Shown piece after piece: positions 26,397-35,812 of a stretch of DNA of 64,000 nucleotides (within the stretch, counting starts at the first letter, position 1; each line of letters opens with the position of its first letter). The stretch is from an uncultured Lachnospiraceae bacterium (GTDB lineage Bacteria; Bacillota; Clostridia; Lachnospirales; Lachnospiraceae): NCBI GenBank assembly GCA_910579865.1, contig CAJTXA010000008.1:1-64000 (forward strand), read 5' to 3'. The notes under the pieces are model-generated. The model saw only the letters and a list, made by a program, of their open reading frames with translations, searched no databases and was not told the DNA's origin. The translations under genes and the position numbers were made by a program.

Positions 26397-26650
26397 AAAG
26401 TTTGGAAGGAACCAAAAAGAATTCGAATAAAAAAGCAGAAGAATTATTAGAAAAACTTTCGATAGAAGAAGCCTTTGAAAAATTAAATCAAATTATTGGA
26501 AATTTAGATAAAGAGGAGATTTCTTTAGAAGAATCCTTTCAGCTGTATCAAGAGGGAGTCCGTCTTTTACAGCATTGTAATGCAAAAGTAGATATGGTAG
26601 AAAAACAGATAATTGTATTAAATCAAGCAGGGAGTCAAGATGAATTTTAA
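26393..26650 (+). CDS. xseB: Exodeoxyribonuclease VII small subunit
   Basis: 85 residues from GTG 26393, overlapping the xseA stop; TTG 26402 is an alternative with better spacing to AAGGA. Typical pattern SIEEAFEKLNQIIGNLDKEEISLEESFQLYQEGV. Helical partner of XseA. It overlaps the next gene by 11 nt. Confidence 0.93.
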   Translation: MKSLEGTKKNSNKKAEELLEKLSIEEAFEKLNQIIGNLDKEEISLEESFQLYQEGVRLLQHCNAKVDMVEKQIIVLNQAGSQDEF

Positions 26651-27584
26651 AGAAGAACAAAAAAAACGAGTAAAGGAAATAGAGGAAATACTAGAACATT
26701 ATCTTCCAAAAGAAGAAGGCTTTCAAAAAATTGTAATGGAAGCTATGAATTATAGTGTTCGTGCTAAAGGAAAGCGGCTTCGTCCAATGCTTATGTTAGA
26801 AACCTACCAGCTTTTTGATGGAAAAGAAGCCTTGATTGAACCTTTTATGGCTGCAATTGAAATGGTGCATACCTATTCTCTTGTACATGATGATTTGCCA
26901 GCTATGGACAATGACAGATATCGTAGAGGAAGAGAAACAACACATATTGTCTATGGACATGCAATGGGGATATTGGCAGGAGATGCGTTGTTAAATTATG
27001 CATTTCAAATGCTAGAAGAAGCCTATAAAAAATTAAAAGAGATGGAACCTATAATTGGAAAAGAGGCATTTTTTGAGTGGCTAGAACGTATAGTGCAAGC
27101 ACAGGGAATATTGGCAAAAAAAGCTGGAATTTACGGAATGTTAGGCGGACAAGTTGTGGATGTACAAGCGACAGAACAACAAAAGGTACTTACAAAAGAA
27201 CAACTTCAGTTTGTCTATCAGCTTAAGACAGGTGCTTTGATAGAAGGCGCTATGATGATAGGAGCTTTTATGGCAGGAGCTTCAAAAGAAGAAATCTTAA
27301 TTGTAGAGCAGATTGCAAGAAAGGTTGGGGTTGCTTTTCAGATACAAGATGATATACTGGATGTGACTAGTACGACAGAGGTATTAGGAAAGCCTGTACT
27401 GAGTGATGAAAAAAATCATAAAGTTACTTACGTTTCGTTAAAAGGAATGGTATATTCAAAGGAACAAGTGGAACAATTATCAAAAGAGGCAATTTGGCTT
27501 TTGGAGGATTTGGAAAGGAAACGAAATCGAGAGAACCCGTTTTTAAAAGAATTGCTCCTTTGGCTAATTTATAGAGAAAAATAG
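26640..27584 (+). CDS. ispA: Polyprenyl synthetase (geranylgeranyl/farnesyl diphosphate synthase type)
   Basis: 314 residues. Both Asp-rich motifs that bind Mg-diphosphate are visible: the first as VHDDLPAMDND (about residue 80), the second as QIQDDILD (about 234). GKRLRPML near residue 47 is also typical. It condenses IPP with allylic diphosphates for quinone-, undecaprenyl- and other isoprenoid routes and lies directly before dxs, which feeds the same pathway. Chain length cannot be fixed from sequence alone, though position and size favour farnesyl diphosphate synthase. Confidence 0.94.
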   Translation: MNFKEEQKKRVKEIEEILEHYLPKEEGFQKIVMEAMNYSVRAKGKRLRPMLMLETYQLFDGKEALIEPFMAAIEMVHTYSLVHDDLPAMDNDRYRRGRETTHIVYGHAMGILAGDALLNYAFQMLEEAYKKLKEMEPIIGKEAFFEWLERIVQAQGILAKKAGIYGMLGGQVVDVQATEQQKVLTKEQLQFVYQLKTGALIEGAMMIGAFMAGASKEEILIVEQIARKVGVAFQIQDDILDVTSTTEVLGKPVLSDEKNHKVTYVSLKGMVYSKEQVEQLSKEAIWLLEDLERKRNRENPFLKELLLWLIYREK

Positions 27585-27598
27585 AGGCTAATTATATT

Positions 27599-29467
27599 AT
27601 GATTCTTGAGAAGATAAATAAACCAAATGATATAAAAACACTTAGGTCGGAAGAATATGAAATTCTGGCTATGGAAATCAGGGATTTTTTGATTGATAAG
27701 ATCAGCAGAAGTGGAGGACATCTGGCATCAAATCTGGGTGTGGTAGAGTTGACTATTGCAATGCATCTGGTTTGCAATCTTCCTGAGGATAAGATTATAT
27801 GGGATGTAGGACATCAATCCTATACTCATAAATTGCTAACTGGACGTAGAGAGGGATTTGATGAACTTCGTAAATATGGAGGAATTAGTGGATTTCCAAA
27901 AAAAAGAGAGAGCAATTGTGATGCATTTGGAACAGGACACAGTTCGACTTCTATTTCGGCTGGACTAGGATATGCAGAAGCCAATCGGATTCTTGGAAGG
28001 AAAAATACAGTGATTTCTGTAATAGGGGATGGAGCTTTAACAGGGGGGATGGCTTATGAGGCATTAAATAATGCTGCTCGGAGTAAGCAAAATTTTATTA
28101 TTGTATTAAATGATAATGAGATGTCGATTTCGCATAATGTTGGGGGAATGTCAGAATATTTAAATCAATTACGAACAGGGGATATCTATAATAATTTAAA
28201 AAATAATGTTATGGATCTGCTGAAAAAGGTACCAGGAGGAGATACAGCAATTGCAAAAATTCGAAGAACCAAAAGTGGAATAAAACAACTTTTTATTCCT
28301 GGGATGCTTTTTGAGGAGATGGGAGTTACTTATCTAGGGCCAGTGGATGGGCACAATATAAAAAAACTAGTACGTGTATTGGAAGAGGCCAAAAAATTAG
28401 ATCATGCTATATTAGTACATGTGATTACAAAGAAAGGGAAAGGGTATTTGCCTGCAGAAAAGGAACCGTGGAAGTTTCATGGGGTAGAACCATTTGATGT
28501 GGAAACTGGAATGGCGGTTCGACAGAAAGTAAAACCTACTTATACTGATATCTTTTCAGCAGCTATGGTGAAATTAGGAGAAAAGTATTCAAATTTGGTG
28601 GCAATTACAGCAGCTATGCCAGATGGAACAGGACTTACAAAGTATCGGGAAGCTTATCCAGAACGGTTTTTTGATGTAGGAATTGCAGAAGAACATGCAG
28701 TAACATTTGCAGCAGGATTGGCAGCTGGTGGGATGAAGCCAGTGGTAGCGGTATATTCTTCCTTTTTGCAGCGGGCTTATGATCAGATCATTCATGATGT
28801 TTGTATTCAGAATCTTCCTGTTGTATTTGCAATTGATCGGGCTGGATTAGTAGGAAGTGATGGAGAGACACATCAGGGAATTTTCGATCTCTCTTTTTTA
28901 TCAACAATTCCCAATATGAATATTTTTGCACCTATGAATTTATATGAATTAACCGATATTTTAAAATTTGCTATGGAATTTAATGGACCACTTGCAATCC
29001 GTTATCCTCGTGGAGAAGCATATGATGAACTAAAGGAGCTAAGGACGCCAATTGAGTATGGAAAAAGTCAGGTTCTTTATCAGGAACGAGATATTGCATT
29101 AGTGGCAGTAGGAAATATGGTAAAGGAAGCGGTAAAAGTTCGAGAGCAGCTAAAGCGGTATGGCTGTCATGTAACATTGATCAATGTTCGATTTGTACAA
29201 CCAATGGATGAGCAGATGTTAGAAGAGTTAGAACAAAATCATTTTTTGGTTGTAACATTGGAAGAAAATATTTTAAATGGTGGTTTTGGCGTAAAGGTGA
29301 CTCGGTTTGCTAAAAATCGAAATATGGGTTATCATGTGATGAATCTTTCTCTTCCGAACTTATATGTAGAACATGGAAATGTAAAGATTTTGATGAAAGA
29401 AGTAGGAATTGATACAGATACCATTCTAGATAGAATTCTAGAATATCTAAAGGATATGAGCAAATGA
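27599..29467 (+). CDS. dxs: 1-deoxy-D-xylulose-5-phosphate synthase
   Basis: 622 residues, the usual length. Thiamine diphosphate motif GDGALTGGMAYEALNNA (about residue 140), N-terminal SRSGGHLASNLGVVELT, central AITAAMPDGTGL and DVGIAEEHAVTFAAGLA, and a transketolase C-terminal domain. It makes DXP from pyruvate and glyceraldehyde 3-phosphate, the first step of the MEP isoprenoid pathway. The stop overlaps the tlyA start by 4 nt. Confidence 0.97.
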   Translation: MILEKINKPNDIKTLRSEEYEILAMEIRDFLIDKISRSGGHLASNLGVVELTIAMHLVCNLPEDKIIWDVGHQSYTHKLLTGRREGFDELRKYGGISGFPKKRESNCDAFGTGHSSTSISAGLGYAEANRILGRKNTVISVIGDGALTGGMAYEALNNAARSKQNFIIVLNDNEMSISHNVGGMSEYLNQLRTGDIYNNLKNNVMDLLKKVPGGDTAIAKIRRTKSGIKQLFIPGMLFEEMGVTYLGPVDGHNIKKLVRVLEEAKKLDHAILVHVITKKGKGYLPAEKEPWKFHGVEPFDVETGMAVRQKVKPTYTDIFSAAMVKLGEKYSNLVAITAAMPDGTGLTKYREAYPERFFDVGIAEEHAVTFAAGLAAGGMKPVVAVYSSFLQRAYDQIIHDVCIQNLPVVFAIDRAGLVGSDGETHQGIFDLSFLSTIPNMNIFAPMNLYELTDILKFAMEFNGPLAIRYPRGEAYDELKELRTPIEYGKSQVLYQERDIALVAVGNMVKEAVKVREQLKRYGCHVTLINVRFVQPMDEQMLEELEQNHFLVVTLEENILNGGFGVKVTRFAKNRNMGYHVMNLSLPNLYVEHGNVKILMKEVGIDTDTILDRILEYLKDMSK

Positions 29468-30270
29468 AAGAACGATTAGATGTATTACTTGTGAAACGAA
29501 ATTTAATAGAGTCCAGAGAAAAAGCAAAGGCTGTTATTATGGCAGGGAATGTATTTGTAGAAGGACAACGGGAAGATAAAGCAGGAACCATGTTTGGAGA
29601 AGATGTTTTAATTGAGGTCAAAGGAAATCCAATCCCGTTTGTTAGCCGAGGAGGATTGAAATTAGATAAGGCAGTAAGAGAGTTTGGGATAACGCTTTTT
29701 GAAAAGACTTGTATGGATGTTGGTGCTTCTACTGGAGGGTTTACCGATTGTATGTTACAAAATGGAGCAAAAAAAGTATATGCTGTAGATGTTGGTTCAG
29801 GGCAGCTTGCATGGAAACTTCGGCAGGATGAACGAGTAGTAGTGATGGAAAAAACGAATATTCGTTATCTTACTTCACAAGAAGTAAAGGAACAAATAGA
29901 ATTTGTTTCGGTGGATGTTTCTTTTATCTCTTTGACAAAGGTACTGCTTCCAATAAAAAATTTAATGACAGAGAATGGACAGATGGTTTGTTTGATTAAG
30001 CCCCAATTTGAGGCAGGAAAAGAAAAGGTGGGAAAGAAAGGGGTAGTAAGGGAGAAAGAGGTTCATTTAGAGGTAATTGACAGGATTATAGCATTTGTGC
30101 TTCAGATTGGGTTTGCTGTTTTAAATCTAGGATTTTCTCCAATAAAGGGACCAGAGGGAAATATTGAGTATTTGCTTTATTTACAAAATCAAGGAAAAGA
30201 AGAAAAAAAAGAAGAGATTTTGGAACTTTTTATAAAGGAAACAGTAGAAGAAGCGCATAAATGCCTATAG
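29464..30270 (+). CDS. tlyA: TlyA-family rRNA 2'-O-methyltransferase (hemolysin A-like)
   Basis: 268 residues. The N-terminal S4 RNA-binding domain (ERLDVLLVKRNLIESREKAKAVIMAG) is followed by an FtsJ-like methyltransferase with DVGASTGGFTDCML as SAM motif, VYAVDVGSGQL, and the late KPQFEAGKEKVGKKGVV. In mycobacteria TlyA methylates 16S and 23S rRNA; the hemolysin name is historical. It sits in the conserved dxs-tlyA-nadK-argR-recN order. Confidence 0.94.
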   Translation: MKERLDVLLVKRNLIESREKAKAVIMAGNVFVEGQREDKAGTMFGEDVLIEVKGNPIPFVSRGGLKLDKAVREFGITLFEKTCMDVGASTGGFTDCMLQNGAKKVYAVDVGSGQLAWKLRQDERVVVMEKTNIRYLTSQEVKEQIEFVSVDVSFISLTKVLLPIKNLMTENGQMVCLIKPQFEAGKEKVGKKGVVREKEVHLEVIDRIIAFVLQIGFAVLNLGFSPIKGPEGNIEYLLYLQNQGKEEKKEEILELFIKETVEEAHKCL

Positions 30271-30302
30271 GGTATTTATGTCTGAAAGGTCTGGGATAAA
30301 AG

Positions 30303-31163
30303 ATGGAGCGATTTTATATTGTTACAAATAAAGCAAAAGATAGAAATCATTTGGAAAGCGATCGCATTAAAAATTATTTGGAAGCACAGGGAAAGTTTTG
30401 TATTTTAGAAGAAGGACATTCTGTATCAAAAAAATATCGCTATACAGATGCAACACAGATTCCAAAGGATATAGAATGTATTTTAGTAATCGGTGGAGAT
30501 GGAACACTGATTCAGGCGGCTAGAGATTTGGCTGAATTAGAGATTCCGTTAATTGGGGTGAATTTGGGGACGCTTGGTTATCTTACTGAGGTAGAACGAG
30601 AAAATCTTTATCCTTCCTTAGATAAGCTGATACGGGATGAATGTCAGATAGAGGAACGAATGATGTTAGAGGGAACGGTAATCCGAGAAGGAAAAGAAGT
30701 TTCTACTATGGTGGCTTTAAATGATGTTGTATTTAGCCGAAGTGGGGCTTTACGTGTAATTGATTTTAAAATTTACTTAAATGGGAAGTTTTTAAACTTT
30801 TATTCGGCAGATGGAATTATTATTGCGACTCCTACTGGTTCAACAGGATATAATATGTCAGCAGGAGGACCGATTGTATCACCAGATGCCAAGTTAATGG
30901 TGATGACGCCTATCTGTGCTCATACATTAAATAATCGAAGTATTGTATTATCTGGAAAGGATAAAATTACATTGGAATTTTGTCAGGATCGCAGTGGTTA
31001 TTGTAAGGAACGGTTGATTTCTTTTGATGGAGATAATGCAGTCTATGCAGAAGTAGGAGACACAGTTGAAATTCGGCGGTCTAAGCGGTTTACTAAAATT
31101 ATACGTTTAAATAAAATGAGTTTTTTAGAAGTATTACGGGATAAAATGGGTGGAGGAAAATAA
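30303..31163 (+). CDS. nadK: NAD kinase
   Basis: 286 residues. The conserved GGDGTLIQAARDL (about residue 64), a NLGTLGYLTEV segment and the substrate-binding region TPTGSTGYNMSAGGPIV are all present. It phosphorylates NAD to NADP. Confidence 0.96.
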   Translation: MERFYIVTNKAKDRNHLESDRIKNYLEAQGKFCILEEGHSVSKKYRYTDATQIPKDIECILVIGGDGTLIQAARDLAELEIPLIGVNLGTLGYLTEVERENLYPSLDKLIRDECQIEERMMLEGTVIREGKEVSTMVALNDVVFSRSGALRVIDFKIYLNGKFLNFYSADGIIIATPTGSTGYNMSAGGPIVSPDAKLMVMTPICAHTLNNRSIVLSGKDKITLEFCQDRSGYCKERLISFDGDNAVYAEVGDTVEIRRSKRFTKIIRLNKMSFLEVLRDKMGGGK

Positions 31164-31181
31164 CGAGGAGGATATCATTCG

Positions 31182-31643
31182 ATGAAGGTAGAAAGGCACA
31201 GTAAGATTATAGAATTGATTCATAAGTATGAAATTGAGACACAAGAGGAATTGGCGGAACGATTAAATCAAGAGGGATTCCATGTGACGCAGGCTACTGT
31301 GTCTAGAGATATTCGGGAACTGAAATTGACCAAATTTGCTATGGACAGTGGAAGACAAAAATATATTATTGTACCAGGATCGGATGGAAAGCTAAGTGAA
31401 AAGTATAAAAATGTGTTAAAAGATGGGTTTCTTTCTATTGACAGAGCAGAAAATATGCTGGTAGTGAAAACGGTTTCTGGTATGGCTATGGCGGTAGCAG
31501 CTGCTTTAGATGCCATGCAGTGGAATGAAGTAGTGGGATGTATTGCAGGGGATGATACAATTATGGCAGCGATTCGTACGAAAGAAGAAGCATTAGTGGT
31601 TATGGAAAGATTGAAAAAGCTGGTTAGCCAGACAAATAGATAA
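31182..31643 (+). CDS. argR: Arginine repressor ArgR
   Basis: 153 residues. The N-terminal winged helix (QEELAERLNQEGFHVTQATVSRDIREL) and the C-terminal oligomerisation and arginine-binding domain with GCIAGDDTIM are typical. In this operon it is transcribed with recN, a conserved linkage without a known functional reason. Confidence 0.96.
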   Translation: MKVERHSKIIELIHKYEIETQEELAERLNQEGFHVTQATVSRDIRELKLTKFAMDSGRQKYIIVPGSDGKLSEKYKNVLKDGFLSIDRAENMLVVKTVSGMAMAVAAALDAMQWNEVVGCIAGDDTIMAAIRTKEEALVVMERLKKLVSQTNR

Positions 31644-31666
31644 AAACACGGCGGAGGTCGTAGATT

Positions 31667-33343
31667 ATGTTACAGAATCTTCATGTAAAAAACTTGGCAT
31701 TAATAGATGAGGCCGAGGTAGAATTAGGAAAAGGGTTGAATATTTTTACTGGTGAAACAGGAGCCGGAAAATCTCTTCTTTTAGGTTCCATTACATTGGC
31801 ACTTGGAGGGAAAGTAGCAAAAGAACTGTTAAGAGAAAATCAAGAGTATACATTAGTAGAACTGCAATTTTCTGTGGAAGAAGAAAGGACACAAAAGGAG
31901 TTGGAGGAATTAGGGGTTTATTTTGAAGAACCTGGGCAAGTATTGGTATCTCGAAAATTGGTTCGAGGACGCAGTGTGGCAAAAGTAAATGGGGAAATCG
32001 TATCAGCAGCAGAACTTGCTAGAATAACAGGGATTTTATTGGACATCCACGGACAACATGAACATCAGTCTCTTTTACATCCTTCTAAGCATTTGGCTAT
32101 CTTAGATGAATATATGGGAAGAGAGGCGCTAGAGTATCGGAATCATGTAAAAGAAGTATATGAAAGATACCGTAAGGCTTTGGCTTATGCAGAAACATTT
32201 CAAATGGAAGAAGAACAGCGAATGAGAGAGCTTTCTTTTTTAGAATTTGAATGTCAAGAAATTGAAGAGGCAAATCTAAAAGAGGAAGAAGAAGAGGAAC
32301 TTTCAGCATGGTATAAAAAAGCGATCCATGGTAAGAAAATTATGGAAACAATTGCAAGAATTTATGATGAGATTAATTATGATGGAATGGATAGTGCTGG
32401 AGAAAAAATAGGACATGCTGTACATGAAATTGCTACTGTTGTAGAATATGATGAGACTTTAAGATCATTAAGTGAGCAGTTAATGGAGATCGATAATCTC
32501 TTATCTGATTTTTTACGTGAGGTTTCTTCTTATATGGATTCCTTAGAATTTGATGAAGGACAATTTTTAGAAGTAGAGGCTCGATTGGATTTGATTCATC
32601 GGTTAGAAAATAAGTATGGAGGAAGTATTGCAGCAATCGAAGCATATTATCATGAAAAACAGGAAAGACTGATTTTATTAAGAAATTATGAGATAGAAAA
32701 GGAAGAAGCAGAACGAAAAAAACAAAAGATATATCAAGAATTGTTAGAAGCTTGCCAGAGATTAAGCGAGAGACGGAAAGAAGCATCTCTTTCTTTAACA
32801 GCAAAGATAAAGGAAGCACTTTTAGAATTAAATTTTTTGGATGTGCAGTTTGAAATGGCATTTTCAGAAAGTGCACCTTCTACAAATGGCTTTGATCAGG
32901 CAGAATTTTTAATTTCGACCAATCCAGGACAGCCGATTCGTCCGCTTGGTAAGGTGGCAAGCGGTGGAGAATTATCACGAGTAATGTTAGCAATTAAGAC
33001 CGTGTTATCCGATCAAGATGGAGTGGATACGCTTTTATTTGATGAAATTGATGCTGGGATTAGTGGGCGAACCGCACAGCAAGTATCAGAGAAATTAAAA
33101 CAGATTTCTCAGTATCGGCAAATTTTGTGTATTACACATTTAGCGCAGATTGCTTCGATGGCAGACCAGCATTATTTGATTGAGAAGCAGGTAGATGATG
33201 GAAATACAGTGACTTCAATTCGAAAATTAAGTCGAGAGGAAAGTATCAAAGAACTGGCACGAATATTAGGTGGAGTAAAGATTACAGACAATATCGTGGA
33301 AAGTGCAAGAGAGATGAAGGAACTGGCAGAGCAATATAAATAA
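31667..33343 (+). CDS. recN: DNA repair protein RecN
   Basis: 558 residues, SMC-like. Walker A GETGAGKSLLLG near residue 30, a long central coiled coil, the signature KVASGGELSRVMLA, Walker B TLLFDEIDAGISGRTA and the switch CITHLAQIA. It acts early at double-strand breaks. Last gene of the operon. Confidence 0.97.
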   Translation: MLQNLHVKNLALIDEAEVELGKGLNIFTGETGAGKSLLLGSITLALGGKVAKELLRENQEYTLVELQFSVEEERTQKELEELGVYFEEPGQVLVSRKLVRGRSVAKVNGEIVSAAELARITGILLDIHGQHEHQSLLHPSKHLAILDEYMGREALEYRNHVKEVYERYRKALAYAETFQMEEEQRMRELSFLEFECQEIEEANLKEEEEEELSAWYKKAIHGKKIMETIARIYDEINYDGMDSAGEKIGHAVHEIATVVEYDETLRSLSEQLMEIDNLLSDFLREVSSYMDSLEFDEGQFLEVEARLDLIHRLENKYGGSIAAIEAYYHEKQERLILLRNYEIEKEEAERKKQKIYQELLEACQRLSERRKEASLSLTAKIKEALLELNFLDVQFEMAFSESAPSTNGFDQAEFLISTNPGQPIRPLGKVASGGELSRVMLAIKTVLSDQDGVDTLLFDEIDAGISGRTAQQVSEKLKQISQYRQILCITHLAQIASMADQHYLIEKQVDDGNTVTSIRKLSREESIKELARILGGVKITDNIVESAREMKELAEQYK

Positions 33344-33379
33344 TACCAGTGTTAGAAATGGGAATGTTCATATACTAGG

Positions 33380-33418
33380 AGAGAAGTATCCGTTAGGATG
33401 TGCTTCTCTCTTTTTTAT
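33380..33418 (+). terminator. Rho-independent terminator after recN
   Basis: GAGAGAAG...ATCC pairs with GGAT...CTTCTCTC, followed by TTTTTTAT. Confidence 0.85.
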
Positions 33419-33492
33419 ATATCAGGTATAGACAGAAGATAAATAAAAAAGGAGTTGCATAGGGTGACATCTGCAGAAAGGAGAAAAAATGT

Positions 33493-34782
33493 ATGAGCAG
33501 AAGAATCTGGTATCAGAGAATTTTGTATATGGTACTTGTAGGGTTAGTAATTTATACCATCTATGCAGTTTATTCTTATATGGATAGGGCAATTCCCGAT
33601 AGGATTCATATGGTAGTGAATGAAGAAGGGAAGTTTGAATTTGGTCTGCCAATTGAAGCGGAGTTAAGCAGTCAAAGCGAAGAGGTGGTTTTTTCTGGAG
33701 AGTCCAATATTCCTTCCCATGAAATTGTGCTAAATCTTTCAGATGAATTTTCTGTATTTTCAGAGAAGACAGGAACGTATGACTTGAAACTAAAATTATT
33801 TGGAATTTTGCCATTTAAAGAAATTAAAGTAAATGTGGTAGAAGAGGAACAGGTGATTCCTTGTGGATTTCAAGTTGGAATTTATTTAGAAACAAATGGG
33901 GTAATGGTAGTTGGAACAGCTAGGATGGCAGATACACAAGGGAAAGTAGTAGAACCAGCAGCAGAAATAGTTCGCTCTGGAGATTATATTACAGCAGTGG
34001 ATGGGATTGCTATTATGAGTAAGGATGATTTAATTAGCTGTGTGAAAAATTGTAATGGAAATGCAATTACATTAACAGTAAATCGAAATGGGGAAAGTTT
34101 GGAGGAAAGTTTGTATCCAGTGGAAGTAGAAAATGGAGAATATAAGCTTGGTATCTGGGTTCGAGATGATGCACAAGGAATTGGAACAATGACTTATGTA
34201 AAAGCAGATGGCAGTTTTGGAGCATTGGGACATGGGGTGAGTGATGTGGATACGGGGAAACTTTTAGAAGCTTCTAGTGGAAAGTTATATCCAGCTAAGA
34301 TTTTATCAATAGTAAAAGGAGAGTCGGGAAGTCCTGGTGGTCTTTCTGGAGTAATTGAATATCAGGAAAGTCATATGCTTGGAACCATTCAAACAAATTG
34401 TGAACAGGGAATTTATGGAACTGCTTCCGATGAATTATATGGACTTTGTGAGGAGTATTGTTGTGATGCTTATATGGATATTGCTTTTAAACAGGAAGTG
34501 GAATTAGGAGCAGCGCAGGTTCGTTGTGAGATTGATGGAGTGATTCAAGATTATCAGATTCAGATTACAAAACTTGACAATTCTCCTGGAAATGTGAATA
34601 AAGGGATGGAGATTCGTGTCGTAGATGAAGCACTGCTTCAGGAAACAAATGGGATTGTACAGGGAATGTCAGGAAGTCCGATTTTACAAAATGGAAAGTT
34701 AATTGGGGCAGTAACACATGTATTTGTAAATGATTCTACAAAGGGATATGGAATTTTTATTGAGAATATGTTAGAAAACTAG
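33493..34782 (+). CDS. spoIVB: SpoIVB serine peptidase
   Basis: 429 residues. N-terminal membrane anchor (LYMVLVGLVIYTIYAVYSY), a PDZ domain (about residues 135-210, with RSGDYITAVDGIAIMSKDDL), then the S55 peptidase domain. The probable catalytic His is in GALGHGVSD and Ser in QGMSGSPILQNGKLIGAVTHVF. In the forespore it cleaves SpoIVFA to activate pro-sigma-K processing. AAAGGAG lies upstream. Gene order spoIVB-spo0A is conserved in Firmicutes. Confidence 0.95.
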   Translation: MSRRIWYQRILYMVLVGLVIYTIYAVYSYMDRAIPDRIHMVVNEEGKFEFGLPIEAELSSQSEEVVFSGESNIPSHEIVLNLSDEFSVFSEKTGTYDLKLKLFGILPFKEIKVNVVEEEQVIPCGFQVGIYLETNGVMVVGTARMADTQGKVVEPAAEIVRSGDYITAVDGIAIMSKDDLISCVKNCNGNAITLTVNRNGESLEESLYPVEVENGEYKLGIWVRDDAQGIGTMTYVKADGSFGALGHGVSDVDTGKLLEASSGKLYPAKILSIVKGESGSPGGLSGVIEYQESHMLGTIQTNCEQGIYGTASDELYGLCEEYCCDAYMDIAFKQEVELGAAQVRCEIDGVIQDYQIQITKLDNSPGNVNKGMEIRVVDEALLQETNGIVQGMSGSPILQNGKLIGAVTHVFVNDSTKGYGIFIENMLEN

Positions 34783-34801
34783 TTTGTCGAAAAAAGTCGA
34801 A
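34783..34801 (+). promoter_or_regulatory. Two Spo0A boxes upstream of spo0A
   Basis: TTTGTCGAA (34783-34791) matches the 0A-box consensus exactly. A second, AGTCGAA (34795-34801), follows at one-turn spacing (10 nt centre to centre). This indicates autoregulation of spo0A. The first box begins immediately after the spoIVB stop. Confidence 0.75.
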
Positions 34802-34820
34802 AGAGATAGAAACTTAAATC

Positions 34821-34848
34821 TTGCAATCGTTTCTCCGAATGGTATAAT
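34821..34848 (+). promoter_or_regulatory. Sigma-A promoter of spo0A
   Basis: TTGCAA (34821-34826), 16-nt spacer, TATAAT (34843-34848), 20 nt after the Spo0A boxes and 30 nt before the start codon. Confidence 0.7.
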
Positions 34849-34878
34849 AGGAGAATATAAAGGTTTAAGGAGGATCAT

Positions 34879-35676
34879 ATGGAAAAACTGAGCGTGGCCA
34901 TTGCAGATGATAATGAGAGGGTAATTGATGCGTTAGGTAATATTTTGGCTAATGACGAAGAGATAGAATTAGTCGGAAAAGCAGATGATGGGGAAAAAAT
35001 CTATGCAATTATTAAAGAGAAACAGCCGGATATTGTCTTATTAGATTTGATTATGCCGAAATTAGACGGATTGACTGTAATGGAAAAGGTAAGTATGGAT
35101 AAAAGCATTAAAAAGCAACCAAAGTTTATTATTATTACTGCAATTGGCCAGGAGGGGATTACAGAAGATGCGTTTGTATTGGGGGCAAATTATTATATTA
35201 TGAAACCATTTGATCATGATGTGGTTTTGACTCGTGTAAAACGATTAGGTGGAAAAAGGGGAGCTGCAGAAAAAACAATATCTAGATTGGCTTCGAAAGA
35301 AAATGAAGGAAGAACGATAGAAAAGAATTTGGAGAATGACGTAACAGAAATTATCCATGATGTTGGTGTTCCAGCACATATTAAAGGATATCAATATCTA
35401 CGAGATGCGATTATGATGTCAGTAAATGATGTAGAAATGATGAATTCGATAACAAAGATTCTTTATCCTACAATAGCAAAAAAACATAAGACTACAGCAA
35501 GTCGTGTAGAACGTGCAATTCGTCATGCAATAGAGGTTGCATGGACAAGAGGAAATGTAGAAACGATTGATGGATTGTTTGGATATACCGTTAATAACGG
35601 AAAAGGTAAGCCCACTAATTCAGAATTTATTGCTTTAATCTCTGATAAAATCCGTTTGAAATATCGTATGATGTAA
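34879..35676 (+). CDS. spo0A: Sporulation master regulator Spo0A
   Basis: 265 residues. The N-terminal receiver (residues 1-125) has acidic IADDNE, the phosphorylated Asp in DIVLLDLIMPKLDG, Thr in IIITAIGQ and Lys in MKPFD. The C-terminal DNA-binding domain begins VTEIIHDVGVPAHIKGYQYLRDAI and includes the recognition region KKHKTTASRVERAIRHAIEVAW. AAGGAGG precedes ATG. Controls entry into sporulation. Confidence 0.98.
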   Translation: MEKLSVAIADDNERVIDALGNILANDEEIELVGKADDGEKIYAIIKEKQPDIVLLDLIMPKLDGLTVMEKVSMDKSIKKQPKFIIITAIGQEGITEDAFVLGANYYIMKPFDHDVVLTRVKRLGGKRGAAEKTISRLASKENEGRTIEKNLENDVTEIIHDVGVPAHIKGYQYLRDAIMMSVNDVEMMNSITKILYPTIAKKHKTTASRVERAIRHAIEVAWTRGNVETIDGLFGYTVNNGKGKPTNSEFIALISDKIRLKYRMM

Positions 35677-35690
35677 TTCTAATTCCTTTG

Positions 35691-35719
35691 TAGACATTAT
35701 TGACAAGCTATGTTATAAT
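35691..35719 (+). promoter_or_regulatory. Sigma-A promoter of glgA
   Basis: TAGACA (35691-35696), 17-nt spacer, TATAAT (35714-35719). The 90-nt leader contains a hairpin of CCATCCC (about 35753) with GGGGTGG (about 35783) just before the ribosome-binding site. Confidence 0.6.
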
Positions 35720-35812
35720 TATACCAGTCATATTTTAATTGAAAGAAAAAATCCATCCCACTTGGCAGCAAATTGAATATCTGGGGTGGAAAAGTGTCAG
35801 GAGGATAGGTAG

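Noticed and set aside
35700..35719. TTGACA just before TATAAT upstream of glgA
   Set aside because: Only 8 nt separate them. TAGACA at 35691 with a 17-nt spacer is the better -35.
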